Translations under genes and position numbers: made by a program
The notes under the pieces: generated by a model
The model's input: only the letters and a program-made list of their open reading frames with translations
What the model was told of the DNA's origin: nothing
Databases searched by the model: none
Shown here: in pieces, positions 1 to 8,439 of the stretch
Layout: the number at the start of each line of letters is the position of its first letter
How positions within the stretch are numbered: the stretch's first letter is position 1
Assembly (NCBI GenBank): GCA_005778045.1
Contig: SXKQ01000129.1
Span: 1-15,140, forward strand
Origin: Planctomycetia bacterium
GTDB taxonomy: Bacteria > Planctomycetota > UBA1135 > GCA-002686595
DNA: 15,140 bases
Direction of reading: 5' to 3'

Positions 1-2
1 CG

Positions 3-2384
3 TGGCACCTGCTCGAGGTGCTCAAGCCCAAGGTCCCCGTGTCGCGCATGGTGTTCAACGAGATCACCAAGGACGCGATCCTGAAGGCCGTCGCCAACGC
101 GCGGGAGGTCGACCTCAAGCTGGTGCGGGCGCAGGAGGCGCGGCGCATCCTCGACCGCCTGTACGGCTACGAGGTCTCGCCGCTGCTGTGGCGCAAGATC
201 GCCAAGGGCATGTCCGCCGGGCGCGTGCAGTCCGTGTCGGTCAAGCTGCTCGCCGAGCGCGAGAAGGAGCGCATGGCGTTCGTCTCGGCCAGCTGGTGGG
301 ACGTCGACCTCAAGCTCGCCAAGCAGGCGGACAGCTTCGAGGCCTCGCTGGTCTCGATCGGCGGGCGCAAGCTCGCGCGCGGCAGCGAGTTCAGCGAACA
401 GGGCCAGCTCAAGTCGAAGGACGCGCTGGTGCTCGACGAGCCCGCCGCCAAGAAGCTCGCTGGCGCGCTCGCCCCGGCGACCTTCACGGTCGAGGACGTG
501 CGGCGCGAGGCCAAGACCAGCTCGCCGCGCGGGCCGTTCACGACCTCCACCTTCCAGCAGGACGCGGGCCGCAAGCTCGGCATGCGCGCGCAGGAAGCCA
601 TGCGCATCGCGCAGCGCCTGTACGAAGGCGGCTACATCACCTCCATGCGTACGGACTCGACCGCGCTCTCGGGCGAGGCGATCCACGCCGCCCGCACGCT
701 GGTCGCCGAGCGCTACGGCGAGGACAACCTGCCGCCCAAGCCGCGCTTCTACGGCAACCAGAAGGCCAAGGGCGCTCAGGAGGCCCACGAGGCGATTCGC
801 CCCGCGGGCTCGCGCTTCCGCCTGCCCGAGGAAGTGGCGCGCGAGGTGTCGGACATCGAGGCGCGCGTGTACGACCTGATCTGGAAGCGCACGGTCGCCT
901 GCCAGATGGTCGACGAGCGCTTCACGATCGTGACCGCGACCTTCGCCAGCGACGTCGCCGGGCACGCCAAGGTCATCGCGCAGGCCAAGGGTCGCACCAC
1001 GGAGTTCGCCGGCTATCGCCGCGCCTACGTCGAGGGCTCGGACGACGTCGAGAAGGCGCTCGACGAGCGCGAGAGCGTGCTGCCGCCGCTCGACCGCGGC
1101 GAGCGCACGTCGGTGCAAGAGGCGCTGCCCTCGGGCCACCGCACGACGCCGCCCGCGCGCTACACGGAAGCCTCGCTGGTCAAGCGCCTCGAGGAGCTCG
1201 GCATCGGTCGCCCGTCGACCTACGCGAGCATCATCGAGACGATCACCGATCGCGGCTACGCGGCGGTGCGCGACAAGACGCTCATCCCCACGTGGCTGGG
1301 CTTCGCGATGGTGGACTTCCTCGAGCTGCTCGAGCCGGTGATCGTCGACTACGCCTTCACCGCCGGCATGGAGGAGGAGCTCGACCGCATCGCGGAAGGC
1401 GAGCTCGACTACGTCGCGTTCCTCAAGGACTTCTGGCTCGGCGCCAAGCCCGGCCTCGGGCGCGCGCTCGTCGAGCGCTCCGCCGCCATCAACCCGCGCG
1501 ACGTCGGCGCCGTGCGCCTCGGCGAGCTCGACGGCGAGCCGCTCGTGCTGCGCGTCGGCCGCTACGGCCCTTACGTGCAGCACAAGGAACGCCGCGCGAC
1601 CGTCCCAACCGGCCTCGCGCCCGACGAGCTCACGCTCGCGCGCGCGATCGAGCTGGTCGAGACCTCGCAGAAGGCCGCGGCCCCGCTCGGCTTCTCCGCC
1701 GACGGCAAGCCCGTGTACGTGCGCAACGGCCGCTTCGGGTACTTCGTGCAGCTCGGCGACGATCCGCCGGCGGACGAGGAAAAGCCCAAGCCTAAGAAGC
1801 GCGTCTCGAAGAAGAAGAGCGCGGAGGCCGCGGCGGCCCCTGAAGAGCCGAAGGCCGACAAGCCCAAGCGCGCGTCGCTGTTCAAGGGCATGAAGCCCGA
1901 GGCGCTCACGCTCGACGAGGCGCTCGCGCTGCTCTCGCTGCCGCGCCAGCTCGGTCCCGACCCGCGCGACGGCCGCAAGATCACCGCACGGAACGGCCGC
2001 TTCGGGCCGTACCTCGAGAAGGAGAAGGCGCCCGAGGCCGAGAAGCCCGAGTACCGCCGCATCGCGACCGAGGCCGAGCTGCTCACGGTCACGCTGCAGC
2101 AGGCGAGCGAGCTGTTCGCCGCCGAGCGCCCGGCGCGCACCTTCGGTCGGCGCAGCGCCGCGGCCGTCGAGCCCATCGCCATGCTCGGACCCGACCCGGC
2201 GTCCCAGCGCCCCGTGATCATCAAGCCCGGCAAGTACGGGCCCTACGTCACCGACGGCGAGACCAACGCGACGATCCCCAAGGGCGAAGACCCCAAGGCG
2301 GTCACGCTCGAACGCGCGGCCTCCTTGCTCGCGCAACGCCGTGCCGCAGGCCCGGTGAAGAAGAAGCGCGGCCGGCGCAAGTAG
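3..2384 (+). CDS. topA: DNA topoisomerase I (type IA), 5'-truncated, catalytic Tyr replaced by Ser
   Basis: Type IA topoisomerases relax negative supercoils by transient single-strand cleavage through a tyrosine-DNA bond. The frame is open from the window edge (Trp-His-Leu at codons 1-3) to TAG at 2382-2384, giving 793 visible residues. By family alignment the missing N-terminus is about 100-120 residues, and the Toprim DxDxE triad should lie just outside the window. Family motifs seen include SAGRVQS (71-77), TSTFQQDAGRKLG, AHEAIRP and GIGRPSTYAS. The active-site segment reads GYITSMRTDS: residue 214 (codon 642-644, TCC) is Ser where the catalytic Tyr of the usual ITYMRTDS belongs. The C-terminus has four Toprim C-terminal-type repeats (cores at 519-525, 576-582, 665-671, 743-749), a Lys-rich linker (about 592-628) and a basic KKKRGRRK tail, with no zinc-binding Cys tetrads. 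This resembles the actinobacterial-type architecture. The GTG at 18 is an internal Val codon, not a start. Family identity is near certain; activity is doubtful. Confidence 0.96.
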   Translation, partial: WHLLEVLKPKVPVSRMVFNEITKDAILKAVANAREVDLKLVRAQEARRILDRLYGYEVSPLLWRKIAKGMSAGRVQSVSVKLLAEREKERMAFVSASWWDVDLKLAKQADSFEASLVSIGGRKLARGSEFSEQGQLKSKDALVLDEPAAKKLAGALAPATFTVEDVRREAKTSSPRGPFTTSTFQQDAGRKLGMRAQEAMRIAQRLYEGGYITSMRTDSTALSGEAIHAARTLVAERYGEDNLPPKPRFYGNQKAKGAQEAHEAIRPAGSRFRLPEEVAREVSDIEARVYDLIWKRTVACQMVDERFTIVTATFASDVAGHAKVIAQAKGRTTEFAGYRRAYVEGSDDVEKALDERESVLPPLDRGERTSVQEALPSGHRTTPPARYTEASLVKRLEELGIGRPSTYASIIETITDRGYAAVRDKTLIPTWLGFAMVDFLELLEPVIVDYAFTAGMEEELDRIAEGELDYVAFLKDFWLGAKPGLGRALVERSAAINPRDVGAVRLGELDGEPLVLRVGRYGPYVQHKERRATVPTGLAPDELTLARAIELVETSQKAAAPLGFSADGKPVYVRNGRFGYFVQLGDDPPADEEKPKPKKRVSKKKSAEAAAAPEEPKADKPKRASLFKGMKPEALTLDEALALLSLPRQLGPDPRDGRKITARNGRFGPYLEKEKAPEAEKPEYRRIATEAELLTVTLQQASELFAAERPARTFGRRSAAAVEPIAMLGPDPASQRPVIIKPGKYGPYVTDGETNATIPKGEDPKAVTLERAASLLAQRRAAGPVKKKRGRRK

Positions 2385-2410
2385 CGCAGGCACGACGCGC
2401 ATGCGTTGCA

Positions 2411-2443
2411 CGCGGCGACGGCGCTCGAGGCGCGGTCGCCGCG
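2411..2443. terminator. Hairpin between convergent topA and S41 peptidase genes
   Basis: A perfect 9-bp stem (2411-2419 with 2435-2443) continues past one G/G mismatch into a 4-bp GCGC stem closing a 5-base loop. It lies in the 84-base gap between the 3' ends of topA (stop at 2384) and the S41 peptidase (stop at 2469), the right place for a bidirectional terminator. Neither side has a strong T-run, so it is not a canonical intrinsic terminator. In DNA this GC-rich, some hairpins arise by chance. Confidence 0.45.
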
Positions 2444-2468
2444 CTGCTTGTGGGCCAGCTCTCGCGGC

Positions 2469-3797
2469 TCAGCGCGAGCCGAGCTTCGCGCGCAGCAACT
2501 CGAGCGCCTTGGCGAGGATCGGGTCGCCGCGCTTCAGGTCCTCGGGCGTGCACGGCACGAGCACGTCCGGCGCCACGCCCGCGCCCTCGAGCAGGCGACC
2601 GTCGGGAGCGAGGAACTGCCACGACGGGATGCGCGCCACCGTGCCGTTGCCCAGCTCGAACGGCTGCGGATTGCCGCTGCTGCCCGCGGTCGGCTGGCCC
2701 ACGAGCGTGCAGTCGCGCGCTTGGCGCAGCATCAGCACGAACGACTCGTTGCTGCTCATGGCGAGCGGCCCCGTGAGCACCGCGAGCGGAACGTCGATGC
2801 GCCTCGGAGCGGCGTTGCCGCGCAGCCGCCGCTCGACCGCGGGCGCGAAGCCCTCCGCGCCGGGGCCTGTCCGGACGCGATGGCGCGCGTAGGTGACTTC
2901 GCCCTCGACGAACCACGCGGCGACCTCGCGCGCGAGCTCCTCGTTGCCACCGGAGTTCGTGCGCGCTTCGATCACGAGCGCCTTCGCGTCGCGCAGGCGC
3001 TCGAGCGCGGCATGGATCGGCGCAAGATCGAGCCCACTGGCCCACGAGTCGACGAGCAGGTAGCCAATGCCGTCGGAGCTGAGCCCACGGATCGCGCGCG
3101 GGCCCGCTTGCTCGATGCGGAACGCCGCGTCGATGTGCGCGCGGCGAAATAGCGGGTCGATGTTGCGACGGAAGGTGGGAATCGTGCGCTCGCCGCGCAC
3201 CAGCCACAGGTGCGGGTCCGCGGCAGGCTCGAGAAAACGAGCGATTTCCTGCGAGAAAGCGCGGTCCGTGCGCGCGGCGAGGATCGCGGGCTCGTGCTCG
3301 CGCCGCAGCGTCGCCCAGTCCTTCACGCGCAGGTCGCGGTACGAGTAGCGCGTGTCGAGCGCGTCGACGAGCAGGGCCAGCGCCGCAGCATTCCGCTGCC
3401 GCTGCTCCGCCTCTGCCCGCAGCACGCCGGGCTGCGCGGCGAAGGTCCACTGGAGCGGCTCGAGCGCGATCCCTTCGGCGCTGCGCAGATTGCGGGAACT
3501 CGCGCAGTTGAGCCCGATCACGTACTCGACCTCGGGCGCGAGCTGCACGTCGACGACGAGCCGCGTCGCGCTCTCCCAACGCGGCTGCCCGGCGAGCTTC
3601 GGAAAGCTCGCTCCCCCACCGCACAGCGAGTACCCCGCCGTACTCATGGGGCGGTCGAATTCGACGACGAGCCGTGTCTGCTCGCGCGCATCGACCTCGC
3701 TGTCGAGGGCCGGCTCGAGCGAGACGACGCGCGGCGGAGCCTGCAGGCCCCATGCGGGCAGCGATCCGAGCAATGTGGCGAGCAGAGTGCGCAGCAT
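2469..3797 (-). CDS. Exported S41-family serine peptidase with N-terminal Ig-like domain
   Basis: This is a 442-residue protein. Residues 1-20 look like a signal peptide, so it probably acts in the periplasm or envelope. Residues about 24-120 resemble a bacterial Ig-like (Big_5/SbsA type) domain, with phrases such as VVEFDRPM. The rest matches the S41 (C-terminal processing/tricorn-like) peptidase core: DPHLWL (194-199, candidate His196), RTNSGGNEELA (279-289), the nucleophile region AMSSNES (Ser348 or Ser349), GQPTAGSSGNP (367-377) and the closing EGAGVAPDVLV segment. No PDZ domain and no obvious Lys partner of the CtpA type are visible. The early D-x-H motif fits the tricorn/IRBP-like branch better. 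The ATG at 3797 is supported by AGGA 8 bases upstream on the minus strand. It is convergent with topA and divergent from the helicase gene. The substrate is unknown. Confidence 0.88.
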   Translation of the reverse strand: MLRTLLATLLGSLPAWGLQAPPRVVSLEPALDSEVDAREQTRLVVEFDRPMSTAGYSLCGGGASFPKLAGQPRWESATRLVVDVQLAPEVEYVIGLNCASSRNLRSAEGIALEPLQWTFAAQPGVLRAEAEQRQRNAAALALLVDALDTRYSYRDLRVKDWATLRREHEPAILAARTDRAFSQEIARFLEPAADPHLWLVRGERTIPTFRRNIDPLFRRAHIDAAFRIEQAGPRAIRGLSSDGIGYLLVDSWASGLDLAPIHAALERLRDAKALVIEARTNSGGNEELAREVAAWFVEGEVTYARHRVRTGPGAEGFAPAVERRLRGNAAPRRIDVPLAVLTGPLAMSSNESFVLMLRQARDCTLVGQPTAGSSGNPQPFELGNGTVARIPSWQFLAPDGRLLEGAGVAPDVLVPCTPEDLKRGDPILAKALELLRAKLGSR

Positions 3798-3972
3798 GTG
3801 CCCAATCCTAGCCAGCAGGTACCGCCTGAATCCGCCGCGCGGGCTCCAGCTCCCAGCAAGGCACGCCTCGGGCGCGACATCGCTCTCGCCCGTGCAGACC
3901 TAGGGCTGCACGTCACGCCATCCACTGCGGACGCGCGGTCCGTGATTGCGCAAGCGCTCCGGTGCGGTTCGA
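3798..3972. other. Divergent intergenic region (175 bases)
   Basis: This gap separates the divergent starts of the S41 peptidase (ATG at 3797, minus) and the DinG-like helicase (ATG at 3973, plus), so it should hold both promoters. Apart from the AGGA motif before the peptidase start (3806-3809), I see no convincing -10/-35 pair, operator repeat or RNA gene. Confidence 0.5.
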
Positions 3973-6900
3973 ATGAGCGGCGCGATGGGGTTCTCGGGAT
4001 TCGAGTCGGGCGAGTCGAGGCCCCTGCCGTGGAGCGTCGAGGACGCTCCGGACGTGGCCTTCGCCACGCTGTGGTCCACCGGTCCGGACACGGCGCTCGA
4101 CTCCGTGCTGCGCGTCGAGGCCCTGCGGCCGCGCGACGGGCGCTGGGAGCGGCTGGTGCGGCTGTGCAAGCCGGACGCGCGCAGCTCCGATCCCCTCGCG
4201 TCCGCGCGCATCGCGCGCGAGCACGGACTCTCGAGCGCGGACCTCGAAGGTGCGCCGCGGGCGGAAGCGGCCTGGCGTGAGCTGGCAAGCTTTCTCGCCG
4301 GGGCGGACGTGGTCGTCGCGTCCGCCGAGGGCTTCCTGCCTTGGGCCAGCCACCTCTCGGCCGGGGAACTGCCGTTCACCATCGTCGGCCTCGACGAAGT
4401 CGCGCGGCTCGTCGTGCCCGCGCGCGCACGCGCAGGTCGTGCCCCACAGCCGCGCGAGAGCGCCGACGTCGCTCGCACGCTCGTCGAAGTTGTCGCGCGC
4501 TTCGTCGACCTGCCGCGCGACATGCGAGCGCTCGCTTCCGCTTCGTGGTGCGTCGCGCACGAGCGACTGCGCGGCAGCGACGTGGCCGCGGCTTCGCGAC
4601 TCGAGCGCGCCCTGCGACTCGTCGACGCCCCGCGTCGCTGGAGCGGGGCATCGGGCGAGCTCTTCGCGGCGCTCGGCGACGGCTCGCTCACGGAAGACTC
4701 TCGCCAAGATCCGCAGGACTGCGAGGACTTCGTGCGTGCGGAAATCGACCGCACGCGCCCGCGCTGCGCGCAAGTCGCGGCGGAGTGGAAGCTCGAAGGC
4801 ACCGTGCCGGTCTCGCTCGACGAGCCCACGCCGCTCTCCGAGGCCGACCTCGGACTCGTCGACGACGTCTTCTGCGTGCATCTCCCGCAGGCCTTCCACG
4901 GCAGCGCGGAAACTCCGACGTATCGCAAGGGCCAGCACGACGTCGCGGCGCAGGTCGGGCGCACGCTCGGCCAGCGCAAGCTGCTGCTCGTGCACGCGCC
5001 GACGGGCACGGGCAAGACGCTCGCGTACCTCGTGCCCTCGATGCTGTGGTCCGTGCGCAACAACCTGCGCGTCGCCGTCTCGACCTATACGCGCGCGCTG
5101 CAGGAGCAGGCGATCGACCACGAGGTACCGCGCGCCCGCGCTGCCCTCGCGCGCGCCGGCCTGCTCGAGACTCCGCGCGTAGCCGTGCTCAAGGGGCGCG
5201 CGAACTACCTGTGCTGGCGCGCGTACAAGTTGCACGTCCCCAGCGAAGGAGATGGCGGTGAAGCGTGGCTCGCGTGGACGAGCCTGCTGCTCTTCGCCTT
5301 CACCGACGACGACGCGGACCTGGATCGCTTTCCGATGCGGCCGGCGCTCGCCACGGATGCGCAGGCACCGTTCCAGCGCGAGCTCGATGCTCTCGTGCGC
5401 GCGGTCCGCTCGCAGCCGGCCTGCTGTCGCGCGAAGGAGGACCGAGAGACCTGCGGCGCGGAGTGCGCGCGCGCGCGAGCGGAACGCAGCCACGTGCTCA
5501 TCACGAACCACGCCTTTGCGCTGATCCGTCCGACGTACTTCAAGCACGCGATCTTCGACGAGTGCGAGCATCTGCACGACCAAGCCGGCAATGCATGGAG
5601 CTGGACGGTGACGCTGCGCGAGGTACGCGAGTTCCTCGGCCTGCTGCGCCAGCCTTCGCGCCCCAACTCGCGAGCGCCGCTCGATCGGCTCGAGAAGCTC
5701 GTCCTCGAGGGCGACCCCGCGTGGCCGTCCGTCGAGGCGTGCCGCACGCAGTGGAGCGCGGCCCACGGCGCGCTCGACGCGCTCGAGACGGCCGTCGAGA
5801 CCTTCAAGGTGTGGCGCGAGGAGCAGCGCCGCAAGCGCGACAGCAAGGACGAGCACTCGCTCCTGCGCGAGTACGTCGAGGGCATCGACACCGCCTCGAC
5901 TCCGGACCTCGATCCACGGGCGCTCGCGGGCGCGCGAGCGTTGGTGCGTGCCCACGCGGAGGTCTCGACAGCCGCCACGGAACTCGGCACGACGCTCGCG
6001 CAGCTCGCTGGAATGCTCGACACTATCCGAGCGCGCGGCATGGCCCGCATCCGGCGCCAGCTCGAGTTGGCGCGAACGGACATGCTCGAGTGGCTCTCGG
6101 CGCTGCAGAACTGGATTCCGCTCGTCGACGGAAAGCCCGCGTTCGTGCGCGAGCGCTTCTATGACGTCGAAACGGATGCGCGCGGCGAGGACGTGCTCGC
6201 TGCACGCGTGCTGCTGCCGCAGGAATTGCTGGGCAAGGCCTTCTATCCGGCGCTCGAGAGCGGCGTGCTGATCTCCGCGACGACATGGCTGCGCGACGGC
6301 TTCGAGGTCTCGCGCGCCTACCTCGGCCTCGACCGCGCCGCGCAGCCGCTCGAGGGCGAGGAGCGCGAGCCCAGCGTCGTCGAGACGTTCCGCGCGGAGG
6401 CGCCGTTCGACTACGCGCGCGTCGTCGTGTGCGTGCCCGACGATGCGCCGGATCCCTCGCGCGCCCGCGACCAGTTTCAGGCCTACGTGAGGCGCTTTGT
6501 GGCGTACCTCGGCGAGCGAACGCGGGGTCGCATGCTCGTGCTCTTCACCAATGCCGACGAGGCACGACGCACGGGCGAGGAGCTTGCGAGCTTCTTCCGC
6601 CAGCGCGGAATCCCGCTCTGGTTCCAAGGTATGCCCGGCGTGCGCAAGGAGGAGCTCGGCGACCTGTTCCGCAGCCGCGTGGACTCGATACTCTTCGGCG
6701 TCGACACCTTCTGGTACGGCGCGGACTTCCCCGGCGAGACGCTCGAGTACCTCGTGATCGCCAAGCTCCCCTATGGCGTTCCGGACCGCTATCACCACGC
6801 GCAGTGCGCCGCGCTCGGGGCCTCGGAGCAGCGCCGTCGCATCTACCTGCCGCGCGCGTTGGCGAAGTTCCGTCAGGGCTTCGGGCGCCTGATGCGGCGC

Positions 6901-7215
6901 GAGAGCGATCGCGGCGCAGTCTTCGTGCTCGACTCGCGCGTGCTGCAAGGCTCGAACCGGCTGTTCTTGCGGGAATTGCCCATCGACGCCGACCTCGGGC
7001 GCGGCGAGGACGACGTCTGGACGCCCGGCGGAGCGCGCTTCGTGCCGGCCTCGACCGAGCGTTGTATCCACGAGGCCCTAGCGCACATGGACATGCTCGC
7101 GGACGTGCGCCGGCGCGGGCTCGACGTGCCTTTCGCGGGCGGGGGCGCCGGGCCGCGGCGTGTACGCGAGCCGGAACCGCGCATCGAGATCGACGGCGGC
7201 GACGTGGCGTTCTGA
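3973..7215 (+). CDS. DinG/XPD-type ATP-dependent DNA helicase with degenerate exonuclease-like N-terminus
   Basis: This is a superfamily 2 helicase of the Rad3/XPD/DinG group, 1080 residues from the ATG at 3973. Motifs seen are Walker A APTGTGKT (342-349), motif Ia with STYTRALQEQ, Walker B DECEH (529-533), SATT (768-771), GRMLVLFT (852-859), GVDTFWYGADFPGE (909-922) and QGFGRLMRR (968-976). Cysteines at 414, 484/485, 494 and 498 lie between Walker A and Walker B, as expected for the 4Fe-4S domain. The first ~170 residues align in pattern with DEDDh exonucleases (WSTG for ETTG; REHGLSSADLEGAP for the usual TGI...AP stretch), but the acidic residues are missing. This recalls the exonuclease-helicase DinG of Firmicutes with a dead nuclease. 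An in-frame stop at 3943-3945 limits the start to TTG 3946, ATG 3973 or ATG 3985; none has a strong ribosome site. Likely role: unwinding DNA in repair. Confidence 0.9.
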   Translation: MSGAMGFSGFESGESRPLPWSVEDAPDVAFATLWSTGPDTALDSVLRVEALRPRDGRWERLVRLCKPDARSSDPLASARIAREHGLSSADLEGAPRAEAAWRELASFLAGADVVVASAEGFLPWASHLSAGELPFTIVGLDEVARLVVPARARAGRAPQPRESADVARTLVEVVARFVDLPRDMRALASASWCVAHERLRGSDVAAASRLERALRLVDAPRRWSGASGELFAALGDGSLTEDSRQDPQDCEDFVRAEIDRTRPRCAQVAAEWKLEGTVPVSLDEPTPLSEADLGLVDDVFCVHLPQAFHGSAETPTYRKGQHDVAAQVGRTLGQRKLLLVHAPTGTGKTLAYLVPSMLWSVRNNLRVAVSTYTRALQEQAIDHEVPRARAALARAGLLETPRVAVLKGRANYLCWRAYKLHVPSEGDGGEAWLAWTSLLLFAFTDDDADLDRFPMRPALATDAQAPFQRELDALVRAVRSQPACCRAKEDRETCGAECARARAERSHVLITNHAFALIRPTYFKHAIFDECEHLHDQAGNAWSWTVTLREVREFLGLLRQPSRPNSRAPLDRLEKLVLEGDPAWPSVEACRTQWSAAHGALDALETAVETFKVWREEQRRKRDSKDEHSLLREYVEGIDTASTPDLDPRALAGARALVRAHAEVSTAATELGTTLAQLAGMLDTIRARGMARIRRQLELARTDMLEWLSALQNWIPLVDGKPAFVRERFYDVETDARGEDVLAARVLLPQELLGKAFYPALESGVLISATTWLRDGFEVSRAYLGLDRAAQPLEGEEREPSVVETFRAEAPFDYARVVVCVPDDAPDPSRARDQFQAYVRRFVAYLGERTRGRMLVLFTNADEARRTGEELASFFRQRGIPLWFQGMPGVRKEELGDLFRSRVDSILFGVDTFWYGADFPGETLEYLVIAKLPYGVPDRYHHAQCAALGASEQRRRIYLPRALAKFRQGFGRLMRRESDRGAVFVLDSRVLQGSNRLFLRELPIDADLGRGEDDVWTPGGARFVPASTERCIHEALAHMDMLADVRRRGLDVPFAGGGAGPRRVREPEPRIEIDGGDVAF

Positions 7216-7260
7216 GCGGCCGTCGCGGCGGCGGCGTACGGTCGCTACCTTCTGCGAGCC

Positions 7261-8439
7261 GTGCGCGTCCTGTTCCTCTCCCAGCGCGTTCCCTATCCGC
7301 CCAACCGCGGGGACAAGATCACCACGTGGCGGCTGATCGAGCGCATGAAGCGCTCGCACGAGGTGCGCGTCGTCGCCTTCGCGCACGACGACGAGGATCG
7401 ACAGGCAGCCGAGCATCTGTGCCGACTCGGCATTCCCACGGTGGCGATCCCAATCGACCTGCGACGGCAGAAGCTGCGCGCCCTGCCGCTGCTGCTCGGC
7501 GCGCGGCCGCTCACGCTCGGCGTGTACGGCTCGAGCACCCTGCAGCGCGCGGTCGACGAGCTCGCTCCGTCGTGCGACGTCGGTTACGCCTACTCGTCGT
7601 CCATGGGAGCGTTTCTGGAGCCGCACGCGCGCCTGCAGCGGGTGATGCACTTTGCCGAGCTCGACTCGGACAAGTGGCGGCAATACGCGGAGCGAACGCG
7701 CTGGCCCATGAGCGCGATCTACGCGCGCGAGCACCGGACCTTGCGCGACTTCGAGCGCCGCATCGCCCACTCGTTCGACGAGAATGTGCTCTGCACGCCG
7801 CTCGAACAGCAGGTGTTCGAGCGGGAGATTCTGGGCGCGCACTCGATCGTGATGCGCAATGGCGTGGATCTCGCGTTCTACCGCCCACAGCCTGAGCGCG
7901 CCGAGCCCGGACATCTCGTGTTCGTCGGCGTGATGGACTATCTCCCGAATATCGACGGCTGCACGTGGTTCGTGCGCGAGATCCTGCCGCGACTGCGTGA
8001 GCGCTTGCCCGTCGCCCGACTCTCGATCGTGGGCTCGCGGCCGACTCCCGAGGTGCTCGCCCGCGGCCGCGAGCCCGGCGTGACTGTCACAGGTTTCGTG
8101 GAGGACCCGCGCGAGTGGCTGGCGCGAGCGAGCGTGTCGGTTGCTCCGCTGCGCATCGCCCGCGGCATCCAGAACAAGGTGCTCGAGGCGCTCGCGATGG
8201 GCTTGCCCGTCGTGGGCACGACATCCGCCACGCAGGGCGTCGAAGGCGAGATCGGCCGCGATTTCCTGCTCGCGAACAGCGTGGACGAGCAGGTGACCGC
8301 AATCGCCCGGCTGCTCGATGAGCCGCTGTTCGCGCGCAAGCTCGGCGCTCAGGGACGCGCCTTCGTCGAGAGCCGCTACGACTGGGACGTCGCGCTACGG
8401 CCCCTCGACGAGCTCCTTGCGCGCTTCAACTCGCGCTAG
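7261..8439 (+). CDS. GT4-family sugar transferase, PEP-CTERM/EpsH1-associated type (TIGR03087-like)
   Basis: This is a 392-residue GT-B fold glycosyltransferase. It matches, from memory of the family, TIGR03087 (stp1, sugar transferase associated with the PEP-CTERM/EpsH1 exosortase system). The N-terminal segment ending PYPPNRGDKI, the central FAELDSDKWRQYA...WPM block, RNGVDLAFYRP, FVGVMDYLPN (221-230) and APLRIARGIQNKVLEALAMG (295-314) are all typical. It probably adds a sugar to an exopolysaccharide or cell-surface glycan from a nucleotide-sugar donor on the cytoplasmic side. The GTG at 7261 is chosen because translation from it gives the family's usual N-terminal strand. No clear ribosome site is seen. 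It starts 45 bases after the helicase stop, so they may be co-transcribed, but the functions look unrelated. Its 3' end overlaps the opposite-strand methyltransferase by 14 bases. Donor and acceptor are unknown. Confidence 0.92.
   Translation: MRVLFLSQRVPYPPNRGDKITTWRLIERMKRSHEVRVVAFAHDDEDRQAAEHLCRLGIPTVAIPIDLRRQKLRALPLLLGARPLTLGVYGSSTLQRAVDELAPSCDVGYAYSSSMGAFLEPHARLQRVMHFAELDSDKWRQYAERTRWPMSAIYAREHRTLRDFERRIAHSFDENVLCTPLEQQVFEREILGAHSIVMRNGVDLAFYRPQPERAEPGHLVFVGVMDYLPNIDGCTWFVREILPRLRERLPVARLSIVGSRPTPEVLARGREPGVTVTGFVEDPREWLARASVSVAPLRIARGIQNKVLEALAMGLPVVGTTSATQGVEGEIGRDFLLANSVDEQVTAIARLLDEPLFARKLGAQGRAFVESRYDWDVALRPLDELLARFNSR

Noticed and set aside
2..1795. A 597-codon frame in another plus-strand frame over topA
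   Set aside because: The product is Arg/Ala/Gly repeats without domains, while the topA frame holds all family motifs.
2302..3753. A 483-codon minus-strand frame overlapping the S41 peptidase in a different frame
   Set aside because: Arg/Ala-rich compositional shadow; the peptidase frame has a signal peptide and S41 motifs.
3913..7071. A 1052-codon open frame on the minus strand, antisense to the helicase gene
   Set aside because: Its product is low-complexity, rich in Arg, Ala, Glu and His, with no recognisable motifs. The plus strand carries clear helicase motifs throughout. Long antisense frames are expected at very high GC.
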